Assembly (NCBI GenBank): GCA_964404445.1
Contig: CAYOJW010000002.1
Coordinates: forward strand, 62,001 to 126,000
Length of the DNA stretch: 64,000 nucleotides
From: UBA2336 sp964404445
GTDB lineage: Bacteria > Bacteroidota > Bacteroidia > Cytophagales > Cyclobacteriaceae
Direction of reading: 5' to 3'
Every line of letters begins with the position of its first letter. Position 1 is the first letter of the stretch. The position numbers and the translations under genes were made by a program. The notes beneath the pieces are model-generated. The model made no database searches, was not told the DNA's origin, and saw only the letters and a program-made list of their open reading frames with translations. Positions 25,328-34,092 of this stretch are shown one piece after another.

Positions 25328-26551
25328 ATGCTCAAGAAAATTTTATCTGTTGCCTGCATCGTATTTACGCTTAACGCCTGCATCGAAGAATCATCGCCTA
25401 AGCATGATATAAAAGCGTTTACCCATATTTACGACCATAGTTCGTTTAACGACAGCTTTTATGCCATCGACATGAAACAGACTGCCGATGGCGGCTACCT
25501 GATTTTAGGCAGCCGTACAGGGGTGTTTATTGAAAACGGTGAAACGCAAAACGTAAACACGCCCATGACCCCCTACCTGATTAAAACCGATGCCTACGGA
25601 AAACTGGTAAACGAAACGGAATTAACCGATGCCCTTTACTACCCGATGGGCAACCTGAATGAAGTTGACGGAAGTTATTATTTCTTTTGCATGGATGCCG
25701 CCAAAACGGCCGTTTTGGTTAACGTTGATGCCAATGGCGATGTTGTTTCGGCTCCCGTTACCGTAAACGACCTGATTTTTCCGCTGGCTTCGGCAACAAC
25801 AGCCAACAGTACAGCGCTGTTGTTATTGAGTTACGACAACAGCACGCAGGAAACCGTTGCCTCGCGTGTAAGCGTTAGTGGTTCTGTATCGGCTTCTTCG
25901 CGCTTTTATACAGGCTCTGGCAGCCCGATAGACGGGCTTGTGGTGGCGCATGCCAATAAAGAAGGAACACAATACCCTTTTACGATCGGGCAAACGCAGG
26001 GCGGTTTAGTGTATTTCAACGGCTTTATCGATTACACATTAGCCCTTGTGTTCACCAACCTGAACGGCAACGAAAACGTAGTGGGGCGCATTTATGGCGT
26101 GCAAGCCAATGCAGGTTTTAGCACCGTACTGCCTACGGGAACTTCAACCTTTGCCATTGCTACCTACAACTTCGGTTTCAATTTCCTTCAACCGAATGCC
26201 ACGCTGGCGACCAACCAAACCAACGGCTCGGTGGTTGACATACAGGAAAACTCCCATTCGTTTCCTGAATTAGAGCATAATGCACGGGTAAAAGTGATCC
26301 CGGCCACGATAGAAGGCCGCAATACAGTTGTTTACGCCAGCAATACCAAAGCCGGGCAAATCGGGTTGTATGTGTATGATCGTACAACAGGCGAGTTTTT
26401 GTCGGGCAAATACGTGGGCTATGCTAACCCGTTTGTAATTGGTGCACTTGTACAAACACCCGAAGGCGACCTCGTGCTGAGCGGCACAACCTACATTGCC
26501 GGACGTTTACCCAGACTTTGCCTGATTAAAATACCGCAAAACGAACTGTAA
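25328..26551 (+). CDS. Predicted beta-propeller lipoprotein
   Basis: 407 residues with a lipobox (VFTLNACIEES, Cys about residue 18). Repeats of the kind KQTADGGYLILGS and VQTPEGDLVLSGTT suggest a propeller of DGG(Y/F) blades as in many Bacteroidota surface lipoproteins. It is the last gene of the DUF1800-DUF1501-barrel operon. The function is unknown. Confidence 0.68.
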   Translation: MLKKILSVACIVFTLNACIEESSPKHDIKAFTHIYDHSSFNDSFYAIDMKQTADGGYLILGSRTGVFIENGETQNVNTPMTPYLIKTDAYGKLVNETELTDALYYPMGNLNEVDGSYYFFCMDAAKTAVLVNVDANGDVVSAPVTVNDLIFPLASATTANSTALLLLSYDNSTQETVASRVSVSGSVSASSRFYTGSGSPIDGLVVAHANKEGTQYPFTIGQTQGGLVYFNGFIDYTLALVFTNLNGNENVVGRIYGVQANAGFSTVLPTGTSTFAIATYNFGFNFLQPNATLATNQTNGSVVDIQENSHSFPELEHNARVKVIPATIEGRNTVVYASNTKAGQIGLYVYDRTTGEFLSGKYVGYANPFVIGALVQTPEGDLVLSGTTYIAGRLPRLCLIKIPQNEL

Positions 26552-26599
26552 TAGCACCGAAAATATTCAGCATCTTTACGGCTGTTTAGTTTAGTGTGC

Positions 26600-27619
26600 A
26601 TGATTAACATTCAGGAGTTTACCAACCTGTTGCCGTATAATACTTTCAACATTCAGGCGCAGGCACGGTATTTTGTTCAGATCAATTCCCCGGCCGATTT
26701 CCACGAACTTATCGGTAATGCTGTTTATAAAAATGAGAAGCGTTTTATCCTCGGGGGCGGCAGTAACGTACTCTTCAGCGGTGATTTTAACGGGCTGATC
26801 ATCAAATCAAGCCTGAAAGGCATTACCATTATTGAAGAAAACGATGAAACCGTTACGCTGAAAGCCGGTGCAGGCGAACGCTGGCACGACTTAGTAATGT
26901 ACTGCGTACAGCATAATTATGGTGGTATCGAAAATTTATCGCTCATACCCGGTACGGTGGGTGCATCGCCCATTCAAAACATTGGCGCGTATGGTGTAGA
27001 GGTGAAGGATGTTATCCGCCAGGTGGATGTAATCGATCTTGCAACAGCCAGTGTACATACGTTCAGCAATCGCGAATGTTCCTTCGGTTACCGTGAAAGC
27101 ATCTTCAAACATACCGTGAAAGAAAAATATTTTATTTCAAGTATTACTTTAAGCCTAACAAAAAAAAATCACCGGTTGAACACTTCGTATGGAGCCATAC
27201 AACAAACACTTGATCAGCAAAACCGTATCGCAACCATTCAATCGATAAGCGATACAGTAATCGCAATACGTCAATCGAAGTTACCCGATCCGAATGTTGT
27301 TGGTAATGCAGGAAGTTTTTTCAAGAACCCAACCATCGCACAAAAAACCTTTGAAGAACTCAAAAAATCGTACCCGGAAATACCGGGTTATCCATCTGAA
27401 AATCAAGAAGTTAAAATACCTGCCGGCTGGCTGATTGAACAATGTGGCTGGAAAGGAAAAACCATTGGTCGTGTAGGTGTGCATCCACACCAGGCGTTGG
27501 TGTTAGTGAACTATGGCAAGGCAACCGGTGAAGAAGTTTGGGCATTAGCGCAGGATATTATTGAATCGGTTCATCATCGTTTCAACATTAAACTTCATCC
27601 TGAAGTGAACATTGTTTGA
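26600..27619 (+). CDS. murB: UDP-N-acetylenolpyruvoylglucosamine reductase
   Basis: 339 residues from the ATG at 26600; a GTG 6 nt earlier is also in frame. FAD-binding landmarks are LGGGSNVLFSGDF, NLSLIPGTVGASPIQNIGAYGVEV and YRESIFK. NAGSFFKNP holds the catalytic Ser and PAGWLIEQCGWKG follows; HPHQALVLVN leads to the C-terminal Glu region (KLHPEVNIV). It is a type I MurB, with the loop found in E. coli MurB. It reduces the enolpyruvyl group to form UDP-MurNAc for peptidoglycan. Confidence 0.96.
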   Translation: MINIQEFTNLLPYNTFNIQAQARYFVQINSPADFHELIGNAVYKNEKRFILGGGSNVLFSGDFNGLIIKSSLKGITIIEENDETVTLKAGAGERWHDLVMYCVQHNYGGIENLSLIPGTVGASPIQNIGAYGVEVKDVIRQVDVIDLATASVHTFSNRECSFGYRESIFKHTVKEKYFISSITLSLTKKNHRLNTSYGAIQQTLDQQNRIATIQSISDTVIAIRQSKLPDPNVVGNAGSFFKNPTIAQKTFEELKKSYPEIPGYPSENQEVKIPAGWLIEQCGWKGKTIGRVGVHPHQALVLVNYGKATGEEVWALAQDIIESVHHRFNIKLHPEVNIV

Positions 27620-27693
27620 CGACAAACATGATGCATAACACCGATGTTTAGCACTTCATACCGATGCGCAGTTATGAAAAAAATATTAAAAAA

Positions 27694-27725
27694 TTTTTGC
27701 GGATTAATTTTTTGTTATAACTTTT
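27694..27725 (+). promoter_or_regulatory. Candidate promoter of the 28-residue Lys/Ala-rich gene
   Basis: TTTTTG at 27694-27699 and TAACTTTT at 27718-27725 (seven of eight to TAnnTTTG) lie 18 nt apart and about 30 nt upstream of the ATG at 27756. The placement fits a Bacteroidota sigma-A promoter. Confidence 0.4.
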
Positions 27726-27755
27726 CATCAGTTTTAACATTAAACTTTTAACGCT

Positions 27756-27842
27756 ATGGCAAAAAAAGCGAAGAAAGCAGCTAAGAAAAAAGTAGCAAAG
27801 AAGAAAGTTGCTAAGAAAAAAGCTGCTAAAAAGAAGAAGTAA
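27756..27842 (+). CDS. Tiny Lys/Ala-rich histone-H1-like protein (28 aa)
   Basis: ATG 27756 to TAA 27842 encodes MAKKAKKAAKKKVAKKKV and then AKKKAAKKKK: 28 residues, 17 of them Lys, the rest Ala, Val and the start Met. It looks like an isolated histone H1/Hc1-type C-terminal tail and would be expected to bind DNA or RNA by charge. Its own promoter candidate upstream and a strong terminator directly downstream argue that it is a real, separately transcribed gene. It is too short for most gene finders. Confidence 0.7.
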   Translation: MAKKAKKAAKKKVAKKKVAKKKAAKKKK

Positions 27843-27868
27843 TTAGGTAACATCCTAAAGACTTTGTG

Positions 27869-27907
27869 AAGGGAAGTAAATTGGATTTACTTCCCTTTCT
27901 TTTTTAT
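27869..27907 (+). terminator. Strong Rho-independent terminator
   Basis: AAGGGAAGTAAA (27869-27880), loop TTGGA, TTTACTTCCCTT (27886-27897), then TCTTTTTTT. The 12-bp stem is perfect. It ends the transcript of the 28-residue Lys-rich gene. Confidence 0.92.
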
Positions 27908-28094
27908 ACACACTTGCTGTTCGTTAAAACCCGTTGCATTATTTGGTATAGGTGTACTCCACTTTTGCAAGGATAAAACACCTGTCAGACCGCGTGTTTC
28001 ACTCGGTTGCGTAAAATTAATTACCGAAAGGTTTGCCACTGGCGGCTGCCGGTCGTAATTTCAATCGTTCGTTTCACTTATCCGTTTAATTGTT

Positions 28095-28421
28095 ATGGCC
28101 AAAAAGACTGACAAACCTGCTGTAAAGAAGAAGGCTCCGGCAAAAAAAACCGCAACCAAGCCTGCCGCCCCGGCTGCACATCGTATTGAAAAAGCGTGTG
28201 AGGATATTCTAAAAAAACTGCAAGTCTTAAACATCGAGCCTGCCCTGCAAGCCGACATTGAATGGTGTTTGGGCAGCTACCGTCACGATAACAACCCTTC
28301 GGGCTTATACCTGATGGCCGAACGTGCATTGGTCGTGTTTAACTTTGAACTTTCTAAAAACCCTAAGAGCATACCCGCCAAATTGGTAAAGGATGTTCAA
28401 AAGGCATTAGAGAGCAAATAA
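28095..28421 (+). CDS. Conserved protein with Lys/Ala/Pro-rich histone-like tail
   Basis: 108 residues. The N-terminal third (MAKKTDKPAVKKKAPAKKTA..) is a basic, Pro- and Ala-rich tail like those of H1-type or HU-tail proteins. The rest (HRIEKACEDILKKLQVLNI to VKDVQKALESK) is a helical globular part. It probably associates with the nucleoid or ribosome. The stop at 28421 directly abuts the stop of the convergent dCMP deaminase gene (28422). I do not know a named family. Confidence 0.75.
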   Translation: MAKKTDKPAVKKKAPAKKTATKPAAPAAHRIEKACEDILKKLQVLNIEPALQADIEWCLGSYRHDNNPSGLYLMAERALVVFNFELSKNPKSIPAKLVKDVQKALESK

Positions 28422-28904
28422 TCAGATCATGTGCGTTACGTTGGTCAGTTTGCCCGTGTAGCGGTCAACCTGTACCCCAAAACGTTGCAGAAAATCAACG
28501 CCTTCATCGCTGGCAATGCCTTTATGTTCGGCATACGACCGCAGGTAAATTACGCGACTAATGCCCGCGCTGTAAATAATGCGCGCACACGCCAGGCAGG
28601 GCGACAGCGTAACGTAAAGGGTAGAGCCTTCTACCGAGGTTTTGTTTTTTACGGCATACAGTATGGCATTCTGTTCGGCATGGATGGCCAGCGAACATCC
28701 GCCTTTAGAATCGCGCGGGCACCCGGTTTCAGGCCATTCTTCATCGCAATTATGCGTGCCCGATGGCGGGCCGTTATACCCGATGGAAATAATCCGGGTG
28801 TCTTTAGCAAGTACCGCCCCTACGTGGCGTTTTATACAATGCGAACGCTTAGCCAGGTTTACAGCCAGTTCCATAAAAATATCATCAAAGGCAGGGCGTT
28901 GCAT
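28422..28904 (-). CDS. dCMP deaminase family protein (ComEB-like)
   Basis: 160 residues. The cytidine-deaminase zinc site is complete: HAEQNAILYA (zinc His and catalytic Glu) and VTLSPCLACARII (two zinc Cys). The N-terminus RSHCIKRHVGAVLAKDTRIISIGYNGPPSG and a Cys-rich insert (NCDEEWPETGCPRDSKGGC) are typical of dCMP deaminase/ComEB. It converts dCMP to dUMP for dTTP synthesis. It is convergent with the preceding gene with no spacer, so there is no room for separate terminators. Confidence 0.92.
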   Translation of the reverse strand: MQRPAFDDIFMELAVNLAKRSHCIKRHVGAVLAKDTRIISIGYNGPPSGTHNCDEEWPETGCPRDSKGGCSLAIHAEQNAILYAVKNKTSVEGSTLYVTLSPCLACARIIYSAGISRVIYLRSYAEHKGIASDEGVDFLQRFGVQVDRYTGKLTNVTHMI

Positions 28905-28958
28905 ATTGCGTTTACGATTTAATTTTGAACAATTATATTCGCCAAGTTAATTTGAATA

Positions 28959-29501
28959 ATGATCAGGGCAAAACATTGTATTACCGTACTTCTTTTTCTG
29001 CTGGGTTACAGCACGCTGGCACAACAGGTTACCCCCGAACGGCTAAGTCCGGCCGCTTTTGCCACCTTGCGGTATAAGGACACCTACATCAAGATCACGT
29101 ACAGCCAGCCCCGGAAACGCGGGCGCGAAATCTTTGGCAGCTTAGTACCATACGGCCAGATTTGGCGTACAGGCGCAAATGAAGCTACCGAAATTACCCT
29201 GACCAAAGACGTTTTCGTGAACGGGGTATTAGTACCGGCCGGCACGTATTCTGTATTTACGGTTCCGGAAAAGGAAAAATGGGTTTTTATCCTGAACAAA
29301 GAATTGGGCTTGTGGGGATCGTACAACTATAATTACAAGAACGATTTCCTGCGGTTTGAAATGCCCGTGCAGGCCAGTCCGGTATTTACCGAAACGCTCA
29401 CCCTGAAATTCGATCAGCGCAATAACGTGGCCGATCTTTTGCTGTTATGGGACAATATCAAAATCAGTATTCCCATTCAATGTATTGAACCCCGTACGTA
29501 A
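28959..29501 (+). CDS. DUF2911 exported protein
   Basis: 180 residues with a signal peptide (..FLLGYSTLAQQ). DUF2911 features are ITYSQPRKRGREIFG, LVPYGQIWRTGANEATEI, VPAGTYSVFTVP and WVFILNKELGLWG. The fold is a periplasmic beta-sandwich of unknown function, widespread in Bacteroidota. The next gene starts directly after its stop. Confidence 0.88.
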   Translation: MIRAKHCITVLLFLLGYSTLAQQVTPERLSPAAFATLRYKDTYIKITYSQPRKRGREIFGSLVPYGQIWRTGANEATEITLTKDVFVNGVLVPAGTYSVFTVPEKEKWVFILNKELGLWGSYNYNYKNDFLRFEMPVQASPVFTETLTLKFDQRNNVADLLLLWDNIKISIPIQCIEPRT

Positions 29502-30011
29502 ATGAAGATTTTTTTAACATCCCTCCTTTTATTTTTTACCGTTACCCTTGCGATGACGCAGGAAACCGAGTTAGACCGAAGAAACGGCTTCAAAGACATT
29601 AAAATGGCTTCACCGGTTGATTCCGTTAAGGGTATAAAGTTTAAAAAGGACTTTAAAGAAAAGGGGCATCACGAAGCGAAGCTCTATACCGTTGAACATA
29701 CCGACTACCAAAACATTGGTGAAGTAAAAATCAACAGCATTGAATTAAAGGCATTCAAGGGATTGATCTACGAGATCGTAGTCGTTACCGTGAAAGACAC
29801 CCGCCTGATGAAAGGCTTAGAAGCCGCTTTAGGCAAGCCGGTTTACAATGTACGGGAAGAATCGTACAACTGGATTGGCCAAAACCTGAGCCTGAAATTT
29901 AAATCGCACTCGAAAAATCAATTAGAACTTCGTTACACATCGGCCGTGGTACATCAGCTTATGCGTGACGACAAACAGCAAAAAATCGATGACATCACAA
30001 ACGATTTTTAA
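29502..30011 (+). CDS. Hypothetical exported protein
   Basis: 169 residues with a signal peptide (MKIFLTSLLLFFTVTLAMTQ). The mature part is rich in Lys and beta strands (GEVKINSIELKAFKGLIYEIVVV) and ends in a helix. No family is recognised. The ATG abuts the DUF2911 stop, so the two are one transcription unit. Its last 17 nt overlap the 3' end of the convergent lgt paralogue. Confidence 0.72.
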   Translation: MKIFLTSLLLFFTVTLAMTQETELDRRNGFKDIKMASPVDSVKGIKFKKDFKEKGHHEAKLYTVEHTDYQNIGEVKINSIELKAFKGLIYEIVVVTVKDTRLMKGLEAALGKPVYNVREESYNWIGQNLSLKFKSHSKNQLELRYTSAVVHQLMRDDKQQKIDDITNDF

Positions 30012-30777
30012 CAGCGTTTTTCTTTGACCAACGTACATACACATACGCTGTTGCCACAATCACCAACAGGGCAATAAACTGCGAGTGCGACACATAACCC
30101 TCAATCACAAAACCACGGGCGGCATCGCCCCTGAACAGTTCCAGAATGCTGCGGCCAATGGCATATAACATCAGGTATAATAAGAACAACTGCCCGTAAA
30201 AGCGTTGAAATTTGTGCCTGACAACTAATAACACCAGCATCACAACGAAAATATAACCAGCCTCCATGAGTTGTGTCGGGTAAAGGGGTGTATGCAACGG
30301 CCGGGCCTGGCAGGCTTCATCGGTAAATGTTACCGACAATACACCATCGGTTGGCAAACCGTAACAGCACCCTGCCAAAAAACAACCCACACGACCGAAT
30401 ATATGCACAATGCACGTAACCACCGCCATTACATCGAGCATCTTAAACGTATTTAACTTGTGCTTACGGAAAAACCAAAGCATGGAGGGCACGGCAAACA
30501 GAAACGACCCGTAAAACACAAAGCCCCGTCCGGTAAACAGCTTGCCGGGATTGCCAAGGTAACGCGATGGATCTTCGAGCAACAGAAAAAATTTACCACC
30601 CACAAAAGCCGCGATAAAAATGATCAGGAACAACGAATTGGCCTGGTCGAACGTAAGGCCGACATCTTTTTTTCCTTGCTTTACCAAATACGTTACGGCA
30701 GCAATTACACCTAACGCGATCATAAAACCGTAACTATAAACAGTTATAGAGCCTAATTCAAAAAGTACAGGGTGCAT
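29995..30777 (-). CDS. Divergent Lgt-family membrane protein
   Basis: 260 residues with about seven membrane helices and the Lgt layout: ITVYSYGFMIALG, GRGFVFYGSFLF, HIFGRVGCFLAGCCYGLPTDG, TPLYPTQLMEAG and AIGRSILELFRGD. Against canonical Lgt, the essential-His segment (xxHGG) reads VFYGS, the signature Asn is Cys (GRVGCF) and the HPxQLYE His is Tyr. It may be a specialised paralogue or a different acyl- or lipid-transferase. The canonical lgt is at 12620. Its 3' end overlaps the neighbour by 17 nt. Confidence 0.85.
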   Translation of the reverse strand: MHPVLFELGSITVYSYGFMIALGVIAAVTYLVKQGKKDVGLTFDQANSLFLIIFIAAFVGGKFFLLLEDPSRYLGNPGKLFTGRGFVFYGSFLFAVPSMLWFFRKHKLNTFKMLDVMAVVTCIVHIFGRVGCFLAGCCYGLPTDGVLSVTFTDEACQARPLHTPLYPTQLMEAGYIFVVMLVLLVVRHKFQRFYGQLFLLYLMLYAIGRSILELFRGDAARGFVIEGYVSHSQFIALLVIVATAYVYVRWSKKNAVKNRL

Positions 30778-30826
30778 GATGATTGAGTTGTTCGTGTGAG
30801 AAGCTTATATGAAAACGTAACGTTTA

Positions 30827-32008
30827 TTACTTGTACGAAATCCGGTAAATCACCCCGGCATAATCGTCTGATACGAGCATCGATCCATCAGGCAAAACCA
30901 ACACATCTACCGGCCTGCCCCACACTTTCTGTGTGGCATCGTCCATCCAACCGCTGGCAAAGGTTTCATAACCCGCTGATGTTTTGTTGTCCTTAATTTT
31001 CACAAACGATAATTTATAACCGCTTTTTTTGCTTCTGTTCCAGGAGCCATGTTCAGCAAAAATCAAATTGTTACGGTATGTTTCGGGAAACATACTGCCG
31101 GTATAGAACTTCACACCCAACGGGGCTACGTGTGCATTCAGGTTTTGAGCTGGCGGTGTAAACTCATTGCAGTTGCGTTTGCTGCCAAACTCCGGGTCTT
31201 GAATGGTACCGCCATGGCAATACGGATAACCAAAGTGCATACCGGCATGGGGTGCGTGGTTTAATTCGCACGGAGGTACATCATCGCCCAGCATATCGCG
31301 GCCGTTATCGGTAAACCAAAGTTCGTTTGTTACCGGATGCCACGTGAAGCCCACTGTATTGCGAACACCCCGTGCAAAAATTTCGCGGTCGGTTCCATCG
31401 GCATTCATACGGGTAATGGTCGCGTAAATTTCATTTTCAGGTTCGCAGATGTTACACGGTGCGCCAACAGGCACGTACAATTTACCATCCGGGCCAAAAG
31501 CAATGTATTTCCAGCCATGATGGGCATCGGTCGGGTAAGTATCGTTTACAACAATCAAGTCAGAATTTGTACCAAGTTTCGACTCTATATTTTCATATTT
31601 CAAAATACGGCTGATCTCAGCAACATATAAATCGCCATCGCGGAACGCCACCCCGTTAGGCTGGTTTAAACCCGAGGCGATCACCCAGCGTTTATCCGCC
31701 CTGAAATCGCCATCTTCATCTTTTACAGCATAAACCTTATCGCCATCGCGGTTGCCGACATAAACAATCCCGGAAGGGCTTATCGCTAACGAGCGGGCAT
31801 CGGGCACTTCGGCAAAAACCGAAATTGAAAAACCATCGGGCAGGTTTAGACTATCCAGCGGAAGCGATTCAGAATAGGCCGTGAGCGCTGGTACGCTTCC
31901 ATCCTCCCCCACAGGAACAAACGTTTTAGTGTTTTCAATTTTCCTATCGGATGTACACTGCGAAAATGTAATTAATACCAATATGGCAAAGATGAGATTC
32001 TTGTTCAT
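30827..32008 (-). CDS. PQQ-type sugar dehydrogenase / sorbosone dehydrogenase-like lipoprotein
   Basis: 393 residues. Lipobox ITFSQCTS (Cys about 18). The body is a six-bladed propeller of the glucose/sorbosone dehydrogenase family: LNLPDGFSISVFAEVPDARS, LAISPSGIVYVGNRDGDKV, GLNQPNGVAFRDGDLYVAEI, RGVRNTVGFTWHPVTNELWF and NLIFAEHGSWNRS. Members are periplasmic quinoprotein aldose or aldehyde dehydrogenases; the substrate is not evident. Cys pairs (APCNICEPE) may form a disulfide. Confidence 0.85.
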   Translation of the reverse strand: MNKNLIFAILVLITFSQCTSDRKIENTKTFVPVGEDGSVPALTAYSESLPLDSLNLPDGFSISVFAEVPDARSLAISPSGIVYVGNRDGDKVYAVKDEDGDFRADKRWVIASGLNQPNGVAFRDGDLYVAEISRILKYENIESKLGTNSDLIVVNDTYPTDAHHGWKYIAFGPDGKLYVPVGAPCNICEPENEIYATITRMNADGTDREIFARGVRNTVGFTWHPVTNELWFTDNGRDMLGDDVPPCELNHAPHAGMHFGYPYCHGGTIQDPEFGSKRNCNEFTPPAQNLNAHVAPLGVKFYTGSMFPETYRNNLIFAEHGSWNRSKKSGYKLSFVKIKDNKTSAGYETFASGWMDDATQKVWGRPVDVLVLPDGSMLVSDDYAGVIYRISYK

Positions 32009-32108
32009 GGCGATCAGTTTTAATGCGGTGAAGATAATTTTTTACCCCGAAACATGAAACGTTATTACGGTAAGCGGATAATGCCTGGCACAAGAGTATA
32101 TTTGCGGC

Positions 32109-34013
32109 ATGATTTCCATTTCAAACATTTCTTACTTTATTGGCGGCCGCGCACTGTACGAAAATGCCAGCGCTTTTGTTAAACCAAAAGACAAAATCGG
32201 GCTGATCGGCCTCAACGGACGTGGGAAATCAACACTGCTGAAGCTGATCTATGGCGATTATTCGCTCGATGCAGGCTCCATCAGCAAAAGCAACGACTGT
32301 ACGATTGGTTTTTTGAACCAGGACTTGTTGTCGTATCAAACCGAAGACTCGATTCTTACCGTTGCCCTGGGTGCGTTTAAAGAAGTAGTGGACATTGAAC
32401 GCCAGCTTGAACACATCATTAAAAAACTTGAAACCGATTACTCGGATGATCTGGTTGAGAAACTTTCCAAACTTCAGGAAAAATACGAACAATTGGATGG
32501 CTATACCGTTCAATCGAAAGCTGAAGAAATTTTAGAAGGTATTGGCTTTGTTACGGCCGATTTACACCGCCCACTCAAAGAATTCTCAGGCGGATGGCGC
32601 ATGCGTGTAATGCTGGCCAAACTGTTGTTAGAGAAGCCATCGCTGCTCATGCTTGATGAGCCTACCAACCACTTAGACCTTCCTTCGATTGAATGGGTTG
32701 AAGGCTATCTTCGCAATTACGAGGGCGCGGTAATGGTAGTGTCGCACGACCGTCAGTTCTTAGATAACGTTACCACCAAAACCATTGAAGTCAGCCAGTC
32801 GCAGTTGTTTACCTACGAAGGCAACTATTCGTTTTACCTGCAAGAAAAAGAACTCCGTCAGGAAATCCAGCAGAATGCCTTTGAAAACCAGCAGGCAAAA
32901 ATCCGCCAGACCGAACGCTTCATCGAACGCTTTAAAGCCAAGGCCACCAAAGCACGACAGGTACAATCGCGTGTGAAAGCGCTTGAGCGCATGGACATGA
33001 TCGAAGAAGTAATTGACGATACAGCGGCCGTGAATTTCCGCTTTAAATTCAACCAGCAGCCCGGCCGGTGGATAACCACACTAAACAATGTATCGAAAGC
33101 CTATGGCGATTTACAGATACTCAGCAACACATCGATCGCGATCGAACGCGGTGATAAAATTGCGCTGGTGGGTGCAAACGGTAAAGGTAAATCAACCTTG
33201 TTGCGCATCATTGCCGGAACCGAACCGGTAGAAGGCGAACGCACCACGGGCTATAATGTTATCCCGGCATTTTACGCACAACACCAACTCGAATCGTTAG
33301 ATGTTGAAAACGAAATACTGGACGAAATGAAACAGGCCGGTTCGGGTAAAACCGAACAGGAATTACGCAGTGCATTAGGTTGCTTTTTGTTTACTGATGA
33401 AGATCAGTTTAAAAAAATCAAAGTGCTGTCGGGCGGTGAAAAATCGCGCGTGGCTCTGGCTAAAACACTCATTTCGGACGCCAATTTTTTGTTGTTAGAT
33501 GAACCTACCAACCACCTCGATTTTATATCAGAGAACATTCTCATACAGGCATTACAACAATATGCGGGAAGTTTTATCGTGGTGTCGCACAACCGGTATT
33601 TTGTAAGCCAGATCGCCAACAAAATATGGTACATCGAAAACAAACAGATCAAGGAATACCCGGGCACATACGAAGAGTACGAATACTGGCGTACAAAAAA
33701 CAAAACGATTGATGAGCCTGTAAAACGCGAAGCACCACCGGCTAAAAAAGAAAAGGAACCTGTTCAAAAAACCGGTGAAAACGATAAAAACCTTAAAGCA
33801 CTTAACAAAGAATTGAAACAGGTTGAAACTAAAATTGAATCGTTAGAGAAAGATAAAGCTGCACTTGAAAATGAAATGGCCAAACCCGAAGTGTATGGCC
33901 ATTTTGAAAAGCTCAAGGTGGCCCAGGAAAAATTCAATACGCTAACCGCCCAATTAAACGAAGCCACCCACCGGTGGGAAGTTTTACTGAAAGAGATTGA
34001 TTTGGTTTCGTAA
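32109..34013 (+). CDS. ABC-F family ATP-binding protein
   Basis: 634 residues with two ATPase domains on one chain and no membrane segments. Walker A motifs are GLNGRGKST (about 36-44) and GANGKGKST; signatures are EFSGGWRMR and VLSGGEKSRVA; Walker B stretches are LLMLDEPTNHLD and FLLLDEPTNHLD. The linker (about 235-305) is the ABC-F P-site-tRNA-interaction motif, rich in Arg and Lys. A C-terminal coiled coil (about 560-630) resembles Uup. ABC-F proteins act on ribosomes, not in transport. It is followed by a terminator. Confidence 0.94.
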   Translation: MISISNISYFIGGRALYENASAFVKPKDKIGLIGLNGRGKSTLLKLIYGDYSLDAGSISKSNDCTIGFLNQDLLSYQTEDSILTVALGAFKEVVDIERQLEHIIKKLETDYSDDLVEKLSKLQEKYEQLDGYTVQSKAEEILEGIGFVTADLHRPLKEFSGGWRMRVMLAKLLLEKPSLLMLDEPTNHLDLPSIEWVEGYLRNYEGAVMVVSHDRQFLDNVTTKTIEVSQSQLFTYEGNYSFYLQEKELRQEIQQNAFENQQAKIRQTERFIERFKAKATKARQVQSRVKALERMDMIEEVIDDTAAVNFRFKFNQQPGRWITTLNNVSKAYGDLQILSNTSIAIERGDKIALVGANGKGKSTLLRIIAGTEPVEGERTTGYNVIPAFYAQHQLESLDVENEILDEMKQAGSGKTEQELRSALGCFLFTDEDQFKKIKVLSGGEKSRVALAKTLISDANFLLLDEPTNHLDFISENILIQALQQYAGSFIVVSHNRYFVSQIANKIWYIENKQIKEYPGTYEEYEYWRTKNKTIDEPVKREAPPAKKEKEPVQKTGENDKNLKALNKELKQVETKIESLEKDKAALENEMAKPEVYGHFEKLKVAQEKFNTLTAQLNEATHRWEVLLKEIDLVS

Positions 34014-34040
34014 AGCATAAAGGAGTATAAACTCTAAACA

Positions 34041-34076
34041 AAAAGGGTCGTCTGCGTTTGCAAACGACCCTTTTTT
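34041..34076. terminator. Bidirectional terminator between ABC-F and RND genes
   Basis: AAAAGGGTCGT and ACGACCCTTTT arms flank a short internal stem-loop, with six T after the stem on the plus strand and A-rich sequence before it (T-rich on the minus strand). It should stop the ABC-F transcript and the convergent efflux operon whose last stop is at 34093. Confidence 0.88.
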
Positions 34077-34092
34077 CAATTTTTTGTTTTAG

